Shown in pieces: positions 24,839 to 33,848 of a stretch of DNA of 64,000 bases (position 1 is the stretch's first letter; each line of letters begins with the position of its first letter). Origin of the DNA: Candidatus Poseidoniia archaeon (GTDB lineage: Archaea; Thermoplasmatota; Poseidoniia; MGIII; CG-Epi1); contig JASMLC010000004.1 of assembly GCA_030748895.1 (NCBI GenBank), positions 1-64,000 of the forward strand. Direction: 5' to 3'. A program made the translations under genes and the position numbers. Under the pieces are notes generated by a model. It saw nothing but the letters and a program-made list of their open reading frames with translations, did no database searches and was not told where the DNA came from.

Positions 24839-26878
24839 ATGGGGCAGACGACGCTCGACGGGGACGCGGGTGAAGAGAGCGCGACCAAAGCGGCAGTCGC
24901 CGACGCGGCGCAGCCGGAACCGCCTGCGGAGCCGGCCCCCAGGGCATCGCCGCCCGCGCCGCGCGGGAAAAAGCGCACCCGCGCGCACGAGCTGGCGGAG
25001 GAGCAGCGCGATATCCCCATTTCGGAATTTTTCGAGCAGAACCGCCACATCCTCGGCTTCGACAACCCGACCCACTCGCTAATCACGGCGGTAAAGGAGG
25101 CGGTCGACAACGCGCTCGACGCGTGCGAGCAGGCCTCCATCCTGCCCGAAGTGCAAGTCGCGCTCGAATCGCTGGGTCGCGACGAGCTGCGCATCACTGT
25201 CGAGGACAACGGCCCCGGCATCCTGAAGGAGCAGATTCCGATGGTCTTCGGCCGGCTGCTCTACGGCTCGCGCTTCGGCAGCGGCAAGCAGTCGCGCGGC
25301 CAGCAGGGCATCGGCATTTCGGCCGCCATCATGTACGGCCAGCTGACGACGGGGCGGCCGGCAGAAATCACCTCGCGCATCTCGGTCGAGCATCTCGCCG
25401 AGAAGGTGATACTCAAGCTCGACTCGCGCAACAATTGTGGCATCATCGACCGCAGCGAGCAGCTGGTCTGGCGGCTGCCGCCCGACGAGGAGGGACTGCA
25501 GGCCGAGAAGGAGCACGGCACCCGCGTCGTCTTCAGCCTGAAAGGCAGGTATCAGGCGGGCCGCCAGTCGGTGCGCGAATACCTGCGCACGACCTCGATT
25601 GTCAACCCGCACGCGACCATCAGCTTCAGCGACCCCGCCGGCGAGGTGATGCGCTTCGACCGCGCCTCGGACGAACTGCCGCAGCTGCCGCAGGAGGGCA
25701 TCAAGCCGCACCCGCACGGCGTCGAGCTGGGGCAGCTGCTGCGGATGGCGCACCACGCCAGTCAGCACCAACTGGGGCTCTTCCTGCAGCAGGAATTTTC
25801 GTCGATGGGCAAGCGTACCATCGAGAACGTGCTCGCGCGGGCGGCGCTCGACCCCGTCGTGCGGCCGCAGGATATCACGCGTGCCGAGGCACTAGCGCTG
25901 CGCGAGGCGTTTCAGGCGACCAGCATCCGCTCTCCCACCAGCAAGGTGCTGGTGCCAATCGGCCCGCAGCTCATCAAGCTCGGCCTCAAGCAGGTGCTGG
26001 AGGAGCTGCGGCCCGACTACTACACCACTCCAGTCAGCCGCGCGCCGGCGGTCTTCGCGGGCACGCCGTTCCTGGTCGAGGTCGGGATGGTCTTCGGCGG
26101 TAATCTACCGCGCGACGAACCGGTACAAATCCTGCGCTTTGCGAACCGCGTGCCGCTGCTCTACCAGGCTGGCGGCTGCGCCATCACCAAGGCGGTGCAG
26201 GGCATTAACTGGCGCAACTACGGCCTCGACCAACGCGGCGGCAAGGGCACCCCCAACGGCCCCGCGCTAATCCTGGTGCACGTCGCCGCGACCAATATTC
26301 CATTTACGTCGGAGGCGAAAGAAGCGGTCGCTGACGTTCCCGAAATCGGCCGCGAAATCAAGCTGGCGCTGCGCGCTAACGCGAAAACGCTGGCGCGGCA
26401 CCTGAAGAAGCAGAAGAAGCGCGCCAAGCTGGGTGAGAAGTTCGAGCTGGTGCAGAAAGTGCTGCCGGCAATGGCCGAGCGCGCGGCGCGCGTCGTCGGC
26501 GAACCGGTGCCGAACCTCGATAAAGTCGTCGCCAGAATCATGGACGTTGTCTGGATTGAGGAGGAAATCGAGTTCGCCGATGGCGGCATCGATATCGCCG
26601 TGCGGGTCACCAACTACCGCTTGCGCTCGGCCAGCTTCAAGCTACGGGCGGAAGTCCCCGACCACGAAATCCGCGATGCCGAGCCGCGCCCGGGCCGCCG
26701 CGAAGGGCAGCAAGTCATCTGGTCGGTCGGGCTGCCGACGACAGAATCGACCACCTACCGCTTCCGCATCCCCGAAGGCAGCCGCCGCAGCTTCGACGGC
26801 CTCGAGCTGTGGGTCGAAGGCATCGACTCGTCGCACATCATCGGCGCCGAGCCGTGGACCGGCGTCGCCGCCGCGTGA
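24839..26878 (+). CDS. top6B: DNA topoisomerase VI subunit B
   Basis: The ATPase subunit of the type IIB topoisomerase, 679 residues. The GHKL ATP site shows EAVDNALDACEQA (residue ~86), DNGPGI (~122) and GQQGIGISAA (~154). The transducer has NWRNYGLDQRGG (~457), with its switch-lysine region. An acidic Ala/Pro-rich N-terminal extension of ~45 residues precedes the domain, and the last ~110 residues form an immunoglobulin-like C-terminal domain. The ATG at 24839 lies shortly after the aconitase-X stop. Subunit A is not in the window. Confidence 0.96.
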   Translation: MGQTTLDGDAGEESATKAAVADAAQPEPPAEPAPRASPPAPRGKKRTRAHELAEEQRDIPISEFFEQNRHILGFDNPTHSLITAVKEAVDNALDACEQASILPEVQVALESLGRDELRITVEDNGPGILKEQIPMVFGRLLYGSRFGSGKQSRGQQGIGISAAIMYGQLTTGRPAEITSRISVEHLAEKVILKLDSRNNCGIIDRSEQLVWRLPPDEEGLQAEKEHGTRVVFSLKGRYQAGRQSVREYLRTTSIVNPHATISFSDPAGEVMRFDRASDELPQLPQEGIKPHPHGVELGQLLRMAHHASQHQLGLFLQQEFSSMGKRTIENVLARAALDPVVRPQDITRAEALALREAFQATSIRSPTSKVLVPIGPQLIKLGLKQVLEELRPDYYTTPVSRAPAVFAGTPFLVEVGMVFGGNLPRDEPVQILRFANRVPLLYQAGGCAITKAVQGINWRNYGLDQRGGKGTPNGPALILVHVAATNIPFTSEAKEAVADVPEIGREIKLALRANAKTLARHLKKQKKRAKLGEKFELVQKVLPAMAERAARVVGEPVPNLDKVVARIMDVVWIEEEIEFADGGIDIAVRVTNYRLRSASFKLRAEVPDHEIRDAEPRPGRREGQQVIWSVGLPTTESTTYRFRIPEGSRRSFDGLELWVEGIDSSHIIGAEPWTGVAAA

Positions 26879-27459
26879 GTGACAGGCTACGCACCCGCCG
26901 CGGGCGGCTGCAAACGCGCGGCACGGCTGGCTGGCGCGACTGGAATCCGTACCGCAGCAAGCTGGCGGCGTGGCTGCGCGCCAGCGGCCACGAGTGGCCG
27001 CTGCCGCCCGACGCGCGCGTGCTCTACCTTGGCGCTGCCGAAGGGACGACCGTTTCGCACCTCGGCGACCTCTGCCCCGACGGGCGCGTCGCCGCGGTCG
27101 AAATCTCGCCGACGGCGATGGCGGAACTGCTGCCGGTGGCGGAGCGCTACCACAACCTGCTGCCGGTGCTGGCCGACGCCCACTTCCCCGCGCAATACGC
27201 GCCGCAGGCCGACGGCTGCACGTTCCTCTATCAGGACGTTGCGCAGCGCGACCAGCTCGCGATTTTCTGTCGCAACTGGGACGCATACCGCCCACGGCAG
27301 GGGCTGCTGATGCTCAAGGCGCCCGGAATCCGTGGCGGCGCCCCGCAGGCAGTGCTCGACGAGGCGGAGGCGGAACTGCACGCCACGTTCGCGACGGTCG
27401 AGCGCAGCGACATCGCGAAGTGGGCGAAGGGGCACGCGGCGTTCTGGGTCGAGGACTAG
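26875..27459 (+). CDS. flpA: Fibrillarin-like rRNA/tRNA 2'-O-methyltransferase
   Basis: The methyltransferase of archaeal C/D box ribonucleoproteins, 194 residues from GTG 26875, which overlaps the top6B stop by four bases. Signatures are WNPYRSKLAAWL, the SAM-binding VLYLGAAEGTTVSHL, VAAVEISPTAM and FLYQDVAQRDQ. It is shorter than the usual ~225 residues because the N-terminal beta domain is reduced. Nop5, its usual genomic neighbour, is absent here. Confidence 0.94.
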   Translation: MSDRLRTRRGRLQTRGTAGWRDWNPYRSKLAAWLRASGHEWPLPPDARVLYLGAAEGTTVSHLGDLCPDGRVAAVEISPTAMAELLPVAERYHNLLPVLADAHFPAQYAPQADGCTFLYQDVAQRDQLAIFCRNWDAYRPRQGLLMLKAPGIRGGAPQAVLDEAEAELHATFATVERSDIAKWAKGHAAFWVED

Positions 27460-27740
27460 GCGTCAGCCTGCCACGCAGCCGCCAGCACGCCGCTCTGGTA
27501 GAGCTGGTTCAACAGCTCGCGGCCGTGCGGCTCGGGGATTTCGCGGCCTTGCGGGGTCGCCGCGAGCAGGCCGGCCTCCGCGAGCACCTTGTAGCGGTGG
27601 CGCAGCATCGAGTCGCGCTTCCGCAGCTCGTCGACATCGCCCGGCGCGAAGAGTTCCCGGGCGCCGTCGGTGACGCTCGAGTCGGGGTTGTCGGCGACGA
27701 ACGCCAGAATGGCGATATCGACGTCGTCCAGCCAGCCCAC
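27456..27740 (-). CDS. Small winged-helix DNA-binding protein
   Basis: This 94-residue protein is predicted to be a stand-alone winged helix: a first helix with DVDIAILAFVADNP, a segment up to ARELF, a recognition-type helix SMLRHRYKVLAEAGLL and a short wing ending in the GREIPEPHGRELLNQL helix. The start is probably GTG 27740, 19-30 bases from TTAAATAAA on the minus strand. A perfect palindrome (27775-27794) lies just upstream of that box and recurs at 38437-38456. This protein is therefore a candidate to bind it. That link is inference from adjacency. Confidence 0.65.
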   Translation of the reverse strand: MGWLDDVDIAILAFVADNPDSSVTDGARELFAPGDVDELRKRDSMLRHRYKVLAEAGLLAATPQGREIPEPHGRELLNQLYQSGVLAAAWQADA

Positions 27741-27774
27741 GTCCCGGTGCAGCGGGTCGATTTATTTAAGCGGG

Positions 27775-27794
27775 ATTCAAAAAAAGTTTTTGAA
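27775..27794. promoter_or_regulatory. Palindromic element between divergent genes (copy 1)
   Basis: ATTCAAAAAAAGTTTTTGAA contains the inverted repeat TTCAAAAA/TTTTTGAA with a 3-base spacer. It lies between two TATA-like boxes: TTTATTTA (27761-27768) facing the winged-helix gene and GTAAATAGG (27801-27809) facing the membrane protein gene. An identical 20-mer occurs at 38437-38456. The position fits an operator or activator site for both promoters. Confidence 0.6.
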
Positions 27795-27828
27795 AGAGAC
27801 GTAAATAGGCGCCGCCTTTCGAAACCGC

Positions 27829-28215
27829 ATGGAACTGTCGGCGCGGCGCGAGCTGGCGTGGGCTGGTGGAGTGCTGCTGCTATTCCTGGCGCTCTTCGTC
27901 GTCATCGGACTGCCGCAACCGGCCGAGCTGGTGCTCTTCGTGGCGGCGTACAGCTCGAGCTGGGTCATCGTCAGCTACGCGGTCAGGACCTTCGGCGCCG
28001 GCAGCTTCGATAATGCGAGCCTCGAGAAGGAAATGGGCTGGTTCGGCGGCGTGCTGCTGCTCTTCCTGGCGTTCCTGACGCTGGTCGGCGTCCGCGAGCC
28101 GACGGTTTTCGTGATTGCGACCGCCGCCTTTTCAATCAGCTGGTTCGTGCGCAGCATCATCCTCAAGCGGCTGGGGCTCGCCGAAGTGCTGACGGCCGGT
28201 CGGTCCGAGCGGTAA
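27829..28215 (+). CDS. Small four-helix membrane protein with internal duplication
   Basis: This 128-residue protein consists of two similar halves. Each has two membrane helices starting with a GGVLLLFLA block (residues ~13 and ~75) followed by a conserved SWxV segment. I do not recognise the family. A GTAAATAGG box 20-28 bases upstream supports the ATG at 27829. It shares a divergent, palindrome-containing control region with the winged-helix gene, so co-regulation is plausible. Confidence 0.6.
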   Translation: MELSARRELAWAGGVLLLFLALFVVIGLPQPAELVLFVAAYSSSWVIVSYAVRTFGAGSFDNASLEKEMGWFGGVLLLFLAFLTLVGVREPTVFVIATAAFSISWFVRSIILKRLGLAEVLTAGRSER

Positions 28216-28292
28216 GCTGGCGGCGGGCTCGCGACCAGAAGCCTGTTCAATTCCCGAAATCCGGGTCCCACCTTCCTTCGGTCAGTGGGGCA

Positions 28293-28367
28293 TGGAGCCA
28301 CCGGCGAGAATTGAACTCGCGACCTGCGCATTACCAATGCGCCGCTATACCCCTAAGCCACGGTGGC
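28293..28367 (-). tRNA. tRNA-Thr (anticodon GGT)
   Basis: On the minus strand the acceptor GCCACCG pairs with CGGTGGC. The anticodon stem GCGCA/TGCGC holds the loop TTGGTAA, giving anticodon GGT. The T arm GCGAG-TTCAATT-CTCGC is intact. The discriminator is T, as usual for archaeal tRNA-Thr, and CCA is encoded (28293-28295). A CCTAATTACC box about 25-30 bases upstream is a likely promoter. Confidence 0.95.
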
Positions 28368-28464
28368 CCGGCGGCGCGACAGTCCTGCGGTAATTAGGTT
28401 TTGGCTTCGCCGGAAGTCTATTACACCCTCCGCTGCTGCCCCGGCGAATAATGTTTCCGGAACC

Positions 28465-31400
28465 ATGGTGAAGTACGTTAAGGATAGGAAAAGCAAGGCC
28501 GAAGTGCTGGCCGAATTCGAGCCGCTCATCAGCGAATGGTTCGGCGGCCGCTTCGCCGACCTGACGCCGCCGCAGGCGATGGCGGTGCCGCTGATTCACG
28601 CCGGGAAGAACGTGCTGGTCTCCTCGCCCACCGGCTCGGGCAAGACGCTCACCGCCTTCCTCAGCATCCTCAACGACCTGTTCCGCCGCGCTGCCGTCGG
28701 CGAGCTGGAGGACGGGGTGCAGGCGCTCTACATCTCGCCGCTCAAGGCGCTGGCGAACGACATCGACCGCAACCTGAAGCAGCCGCTGGCGGAGATGGAG
28801 GCGCTGGCTGCCGAGCGGGGCTGGGAGTTCCCGGCGGTGAAGGTGGCGGTGCGCAGCGGCGACACCTCGCTCTCCGACCGCGCCAAGATGGTGCGCAAGC
28901 CGCCGCACATCCTGATTACCACTCCTGAATCGCTCGGGCTGCTACTCTCGTCGAAGAAATTCCGCGAGCATTTCCGCTCGGTGCGCTACATCATCCTCGA
29001 CGAAATCCACGACCTCGCCAACAACAAGCGCGGCACGCACCTCTCGCTCTCGGTCGAGCGGCTGGCGCACCTGCTCGACCGCGACCCGGTGCGCATCGGC
29101 CTCTCGGCAACGCAGGCGCCGATTGAGGAAATCGCGCACTACCTCGGTGGCTGGTCGCGCGGCAAGCCGCGGCCGGTCAATATTGTCGACGTCAAGGAGC
29201 GCAAGCACCTCGACCTGCGCGTGCTCTGCCCGGTGGATGACCTGACGCAGCACTCGACCGAGGTCATCAATTCGCGCATGTATGACCTGCTGGCCGACCT
29301 TGTGGTGGACCACCGCACGACGCTGATTTTCACCAACACTCGCGCCGGCACCGAGTCGGTCGCGCTGCAATTGAAGGAGCGCGGCATCGAGAAGCTGGCG
29401 GCGCACCACGGCTCGATGTCCAAGGAAATGCGACTCGATGTCGAGCAGAAACTGAAAGATGGCGAGATGGACGCGGTCGTCAGCTCGACCTCGCTCGAGC
29501 TCGGAATTGACATCGGCTACGTCGATTTGGTGGTGCAGATTGGTTCGCCCAAATCCATAGCGAAAGGATTGCAGCGCATCGGCCGCGCCGGCCACGCGCT
29601 GCATGAGATTTCGAAGGGGCGGCTCGTCGTCTTCGACCCGGACGACCTCGTCGAGTGCGCGGTGCTGGTGAATTCAGCCTACGCGGGCGAGATTGACCGC
29701 GTTGCGATTCCGCAGCATCCGGCCGACGTGCTGGCGCAGTCCATCATCGGCATGAGCCTCGACCAGCGCTGGCGGCCGGAGGAGATGCTCGAAATCATCC
29801 GCGGTGCGCACCCCTACCGCGATTTCAGCCGCAGCGAACTCGAGGCGCTGCTCGAGTTCCTCGGCGGCGACGGGCTGAGCGAGCACGGCGTCTACCCCAA
29901 GGTGTGGTACGACGGCGAAGAAATGGGTATCAAGCGCGGCTCGCGGCAGATTTACAACATGAATATCGGCACCATTCCGCAGGAAATCAACTACTCGGTA
30001 GTGCTGGAAGGGGGCGGTGCGCATATCGGCAACCTCTCCGAGAAGTTCGTCGAGAACCTCAGCCGCAACGACATCTTCGTGCTGGGCGGCCGCACTTACC
30101 AGTTCCTCTCAGCCGAAGGGCCACAAGTCATCGTCAAGGACGGCCTCGGACGCAAGCCGACCGTCCCGTCATGGTCGGGCGAGATGCTGCCGCGCTCGTT
30201 CGACCTCTCGGAGGCGGTCGGCCGCTTCCGCGCCGCCATTAACGAGCGGCTGGGCGAGCCCGAAAGCGAAACGCTGGCGTGGCTCGGGGATGAATTCCGG
30301 CTCGACCCCGGCGCGGCGCGCACCATCCTGTCGCACCTGCGCGAACAGAAGCAGCTCTGCGACTTCGTGCCGTCCGACCGGCAGCTGCTGGTCGAAGGGT
30401 ATGTCGACAATCGCGGCCGGCGTTCGGCGGTGTTCCACTTCCCGTTCGGCCGGCGCGTCAACGACGCGCTGGCGCGGGCGTTCGCGTACGAGCTTGGCCG
30501 CGACCTCGGCGCGTCAGTGCGTATCTCGCTCAACGACGACTCGTTCCTGCTGACGTTTCCCGATTTCGTCGAGCTGGAGGGCATCGGTGAAAGGCTCGAC
30601 CCGGAGGCGCTCGAGGCGACGTTGCGACGCGCTATCGCCTCGACCGAGATTTTCGCGCAGCGCTTTCGCCATTGCGCCAACCGCTCGTTCATGGTACTGC
30701 GCAACTACAAGGGGCACGAGATTTCACTGCCGCGACAGCAGTTGCGCACCTCGCAAGTGCTCGAGGCGATTCACGAGCTGCCGAGCTTCCCGATGCTCGA
30801 GGAAGCGTACCGCGAGGTGCTGCACGACGCGTTCGACCTGGAGCATGCGCGCGAGGTGCTGGCTGATATTGCCAGCGGCGAGCGGACGGTGCGCTACCGC
30901 CCCTACTCGGCGGTGCCATCGCCGCTGGCGCACGGCGTCATCCTCTCGGGGCTGAGCGACATTGTGCTGATGGAAGACCGCTCGGCGCTGTTGCGCGAGC
31001 TGCACACGCAGGTGCTCGGCAAGGTGCTCGAGCAGGATGGCGGTGACAAGCCGCGCTTCGACCGCGAACTGGTCGAGAGCTACTTCAACGAAAAGGCGCC
31101 GCTGGTCGACTCGTCCGAGGGGGTGCTGCAGGCGCTGCGCGAGACCGGCGGGCTGGCGCTGCTGGCGGACCGACGGCGGTCGGTCTATCGCCTGTCGGAG
31201 CTGCCGGCGGGCGAGCTGCACAAGACCTGCGAAGCGCTCATCGAGGGCGGGCAGGTCGAATCGGTCTGGACCGGTGACGCCGAGCCGCTCTTCACGCTCC
31301 CCGAATTCGTGCCGTACTATCACGCCGTGTATGGCCGCAGCGACAAGCTCTCGAAGCCGGCCGAAAAGGCGCTCGCCAGCCTCGAGGCAGGCCGCAAGGT

Positions 31401-33846
31401 GCGCGCCCGCAAGGCGCTCGAGGAACTGGAAATGCATTACCGAGTGGCGCGGCTCCCCGAAGGGTACCGCGTCCGTGAGCCGGTGGCGGCCGCCACTTAC
31501 GAGAAAGCGCTCGACTGGGTCGTCAGCACCTACCTTGGCCATTGCGGCCCGCGCTCGGCAGAGCAGCTGGCGGTCGAGCTGCGGCTGCCGGAGCAGGTGG
31601 TCGAGCAGACGCTCTACGACCTCGAGGAACGGGGGGCGCTGCAGGGAGGCAACTTCGTGCTGGGACGGCCGACACCGCACTACTTGCTGGGGGAGGACGT
31701 CATCTACCTCGAAGCGCACTCGCGCGGCGACCTTTGCGTCGTCTCGGAACGGCAGCTGCGCAAGTACCTCGACGCCAAGCTTTTCCGCCGCTTCGCGGGG
31801 CTGCAGGAGCTGTTTGACGCCTTCGGGGATGTCCCGTCGGCGCGCATCGCCTACTACCGGCTGGCGGAGCAGTCGCTCGACGAATGGTGGGAATGGCGCG
31901 ATTCGGACGCGTTGCTGCAGGGGCGCTTCTCCGGCGGGCGGCTGCGGCATGTCCCGGCGCACCGCATCGGCGCTTTCCAGGCGGTCTATCGCCGGCCGGT
32001 CGAGGGACGCCTACAGAAGGATATCCTTGCGCTGCTGAAGCAGAGCAAACCGTTGACGCGGCACGAAATCTCGACACGACTGGAGCGCAACCCCGAGCTG
32101 GTTGAACCGGCACTGCGTGGGCTTGAGGACAGCTTGCAGATACATCGCTTCAACCGCCAGCGTAACCCCTGGACAACGCACAACCGCTACCGGCTGCTGA
32201 GGGATTTTGACGCACCGGAGGACCCGGAACGAGTGCTCGTGAAACAGGCGCTGCGCGGGCTGGGGCCGCTTGGCTTCGCCCCGCTGCGGCGCGAGACCTG
32301 GCTGCCGCTGGCGGTGCTGCGCAACCTGCTCGCCCGGCTGCAGGAGAGCGGCGAGGTGACGCGCGTCGTCGTGGCGGGGCAGACGCGGCTCTTCGTCTAC
32401 GCGCTTACCGAGGAAGTCGAGGCGCTACAGGTACCGATTGAGGAAGAGACGGTGCGGGTGCTCTCGTGGCGCGACCCGATGCTGGTCCACCTGCGACGCG
32501 AGGTCTTCTCGCGCTACGGCGACGCCTGGACGCATCCCGTCACGAAGGGAGGGATGCTGATTGGCTACATCGAGATGTGGGCCATGTCGGGGCTGCTCGA
32601 TGTGCGAGAGCTGTCGCTGGAGCAGCCCGAGCTGCTCCCGGAAGTTCTGGCGGCGCTCTACGAGCACGGCAGTTACCAGCGCGAGTTCAACAGCAACGTG
32701 ATTCGCATCAAGCGAGTCGAGGGGCGGCCGGTCAGCGAAATGGACGCCGCGCAGCACGCCCCGTTCCTGGCTGCGGGCTACCACGAGCTGCGCGACTGGC
32801 TGGTCCATGGACCGATTGTCACCGAACAGTTCAGCCCGCGCGAGCTGGATGGCTACCTGCTCTGGCGACAGCGCATCCACCCGCAGCGCCGCTTCACCGA
32901 CGCCCGTCAGGCGTTCCGCGAAATGGGCGGCATTCGCTCTGAGTTCGAGCTTTCGCTGCGCATCCAGGGGCGCTTCTTCCACCCGCGCGACTATGGCGAG
33001 GAGTTCGACCTTGTGCTGGGAGTGATGATTCCCGGCTACGCCACCTACTGCACCGTACAGGACGCGATGGTCTACCGCGACGCGCGCGACAGGCCGACCG
33101 AGCCGGACGACCGGCGGGTGCTCTCGCTGGCGGTCGACAACCGCGGCATGCCGCGCGAGGAGCTGCTGCGGCGCAGCGGGCTCGACCCGGACACGTTCAA
33201 GACAACGTTATCGCGGCTCTACCACTCATTGCATATGGCGCGCACTCCGCGCGGCTACTACCGCACGCTCCCCGTCAGGCACGTGCTCGACCGCGACGAG
33301 GCGCGCTTCCGCGTCGTGAAACGACTCGTGAAGCAGTTCGGAATCGTCTCGGCCGAACGGCTGGGTATGCTGGTCAAGAGCGAAATCCCGATGGCCGAAC
33401 TGCGCGCCATCCTCGGCCGCATGGAGCGCGACGGGACGCTGGTCAAGGGCTTCCTGCAGGAGGGCGACGACACGCTGATGTGGCTCATCAAGGAGGATCT
33501 GCCCCACGTCCGCGGCCACGCCTTCCAGGGCAGTTTTGTGTTGCATCAGGCGGACCGGCTGGCGCACTACCTTTCCGAGGAGGTACGGCAGGAGTTCGGC
33601 CTCGGCGCCTGCTACATCATCTACTCGGGGACGCATCGCACCGGCGCGTTCAAGATGAGCAAGCGCGGCAAGGATGCCGTAGTCTCGCACTTCATCGGCG
33701 GAACCCACGAACGGCACGTCATCGAGGCGTGGGCGCGGCAATGGCGCATGAACCTCGAGTGGGACCTCGAGCAGGATGAAGTGCAGCAACCATTGCAAAG
33801 AGATGGTGGAGCAGATAGCAGCGAATCCGCGCCAGCCGAGGCATAG
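28465..33846 (+). CDS. lhr: Lhr-type superfamily 2 helicase, extended form
   Basis: A very large DNA/RNA helicase of 1793 residues; archaeal Lhr is usually ~900 and bacterial long Lhr ~1500. The helicase core has Walker A SPTGSGKT (~54), DEIHD (~180), SATQAP (~214) and QRIGRAGH (~369). The Lhr-specific winged-helix and beta-barrel core follows to ~870. The remaining ~900 residues are tandem winged-helix (HTH_42/AlkZ-like) segments as in the bacterial Lhr C-terminal domain, ending in an acidic tail. ATG 28465 is chosen because upstream in-frame codons would overlap the tRNA-Thr gene. Lhr proteins act in DNA repair and replication restart. Confidence 0.92.
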   Translation: MVKYVKDRKSKAEVLAEFEPLISEWFGGRFADLTPPQAMAVPLIHAGKNVLVSSPTGSGKTLTAFLSILNDLFRRAAVGELEDGVQALYISPLKALANDIDRNLKQPLAEMEALAAERGWEFPAVKVAVRSGDTSLSDRAKMVRKPPHILITTPESLGLLLSSKKFREHFRSVRYIILDEIHDLANNKRGTHLSLSVERLAHLLDRDPVRIGLSATQAPIEEIAHYLGGWSRGKPRPVNIVDVKERKHLDLRVLCPVDDLTQHSTEVINSRMYDLLADLVVDHRTTLIFTNTRAGTESVALQLKERGIEKLAAHHGSMSKEMRLDVEQKLKDGEMDAVVSSTSLELGIDIGYVDLVVQIGSPKSIAKGLQRIGRAGHALHEISKGRLVVFDPDDLVECAVLVNSAYAGEIDRVAIPQHPADVLAQSIIGMSLDQRWRPEEMLEIIRGAHPYRDFSRSELEALLEFLGGDGLSEHGVYPKVWYDGEEMGIKRGSRQIYNMNIGTIPQEINYSVVLEGGGAHIGNLSEKFVENLSRNDIFVLGGRTYQFLSAEGPQVIVKDGLGRKPTVPSWSGEMLPRSFDLSEAVGRFRAAINERLGEPESETLAWLGDEFRLDPGAARTILSHLREQKQLCDFVPSDRQLLVEGYVDNRGRRSAVFHFPFGRRVNDALARAFAYELGRDLGASVRISLNDDSFLLTFPDFVELEGIGERLDPEALEATLRRAIASTEIFAQRFRHCANRSFMVLRNYKGHEISLPRQQLRTSQVLEAIHELPSFPMLEEAYREVLHDAFDLEHAREVLADIASGERTVRYRPYSAVPSPLAHGVILSGLSDIVLMEDRSALLRELHTQVLGKVLEQDGGDKPRFDRELVESYFNEKAPLVDSSEGVLQALRETGGLALLADRRRSVYRLSELPAGELHKTCEALIEGGQVESVWTGDAEPLFTLPEFVPYYHAVYGRSDKLSKPAEKALASLEAGRKVRARKALEELEMHYRVARLPEGYRVREPVAAATYEKALDWVVSTYLGHCGPRSAEQLAVELRLPEQVVEQTLYDLEERGALQGGNFVLGRPTPHYLLGEDVIYLEAHSRGDLCVVSERQLRKYLDAKLFRRFAGLQELFDAFGDVPSARIAYYRLAEQSLDEWWEWRDSDALLQGRFSGGRLRHVPAHRIGAFQAVYRRPVEGRLQKDILALLKQSKPLTRHEISTRLERNPELVEPALRGLEDSLQIHRFNRQRNPWTTHNRYRLLRDFDAPEDPERVLVKQALRGLGPLGFAPLRRETWLPLAVLRNLLARLQESGEVTRVVVAGQTRLFVYALTEEVEALQVPIEEETVRVLSWRDPMLVHLRREVFSRYGDAWTHPVTKGGMLIGYIEMWAMSGLLDVRELSLEQPELLPEVLAALYEHGSYQREFNSNVIRIKRVEGRPVSEMDAAQHAPFLAAGYHELRDWLVHGPIVTEQFSPRELDGYLLWRQRIHPQRRFTDARQAFREMGGIRSEFELSLRIQGRFFHPRDYGEEFDLVLGVMIPGYATYCTVQDAMVYRDARDRPTEPDDRRVLSLAVDNRGMPREELLRRSGLDPDTFKTTLSRLYHSLHMARTPRGYYRTLPVRHVLDRDEARFRVVKRLVKQFGIVSAERLGMLVKSEIPMAELRAILGRMERDGTLVKGFLQEGDDTLMWLIKEDLPHVRGHAFQGSFVLHQADRLAHYLSEEVRQEFGLGACYIIYSGTHRTGAFKMSKRGKDAVVSHFIGGTHERHVIEAWARQWRMNLEWDLEQDEVQQPLQRDGGADSSESAPAEA

Positions 33847-33848
33847 CC

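Noticed and set aside
28363-28465. Upstream start for the lhr gene
   Set aside because: The in-frame start at 28363 lies inside the tRNA-Thr gene; the ATG at 28465 precedes the conserved domain.
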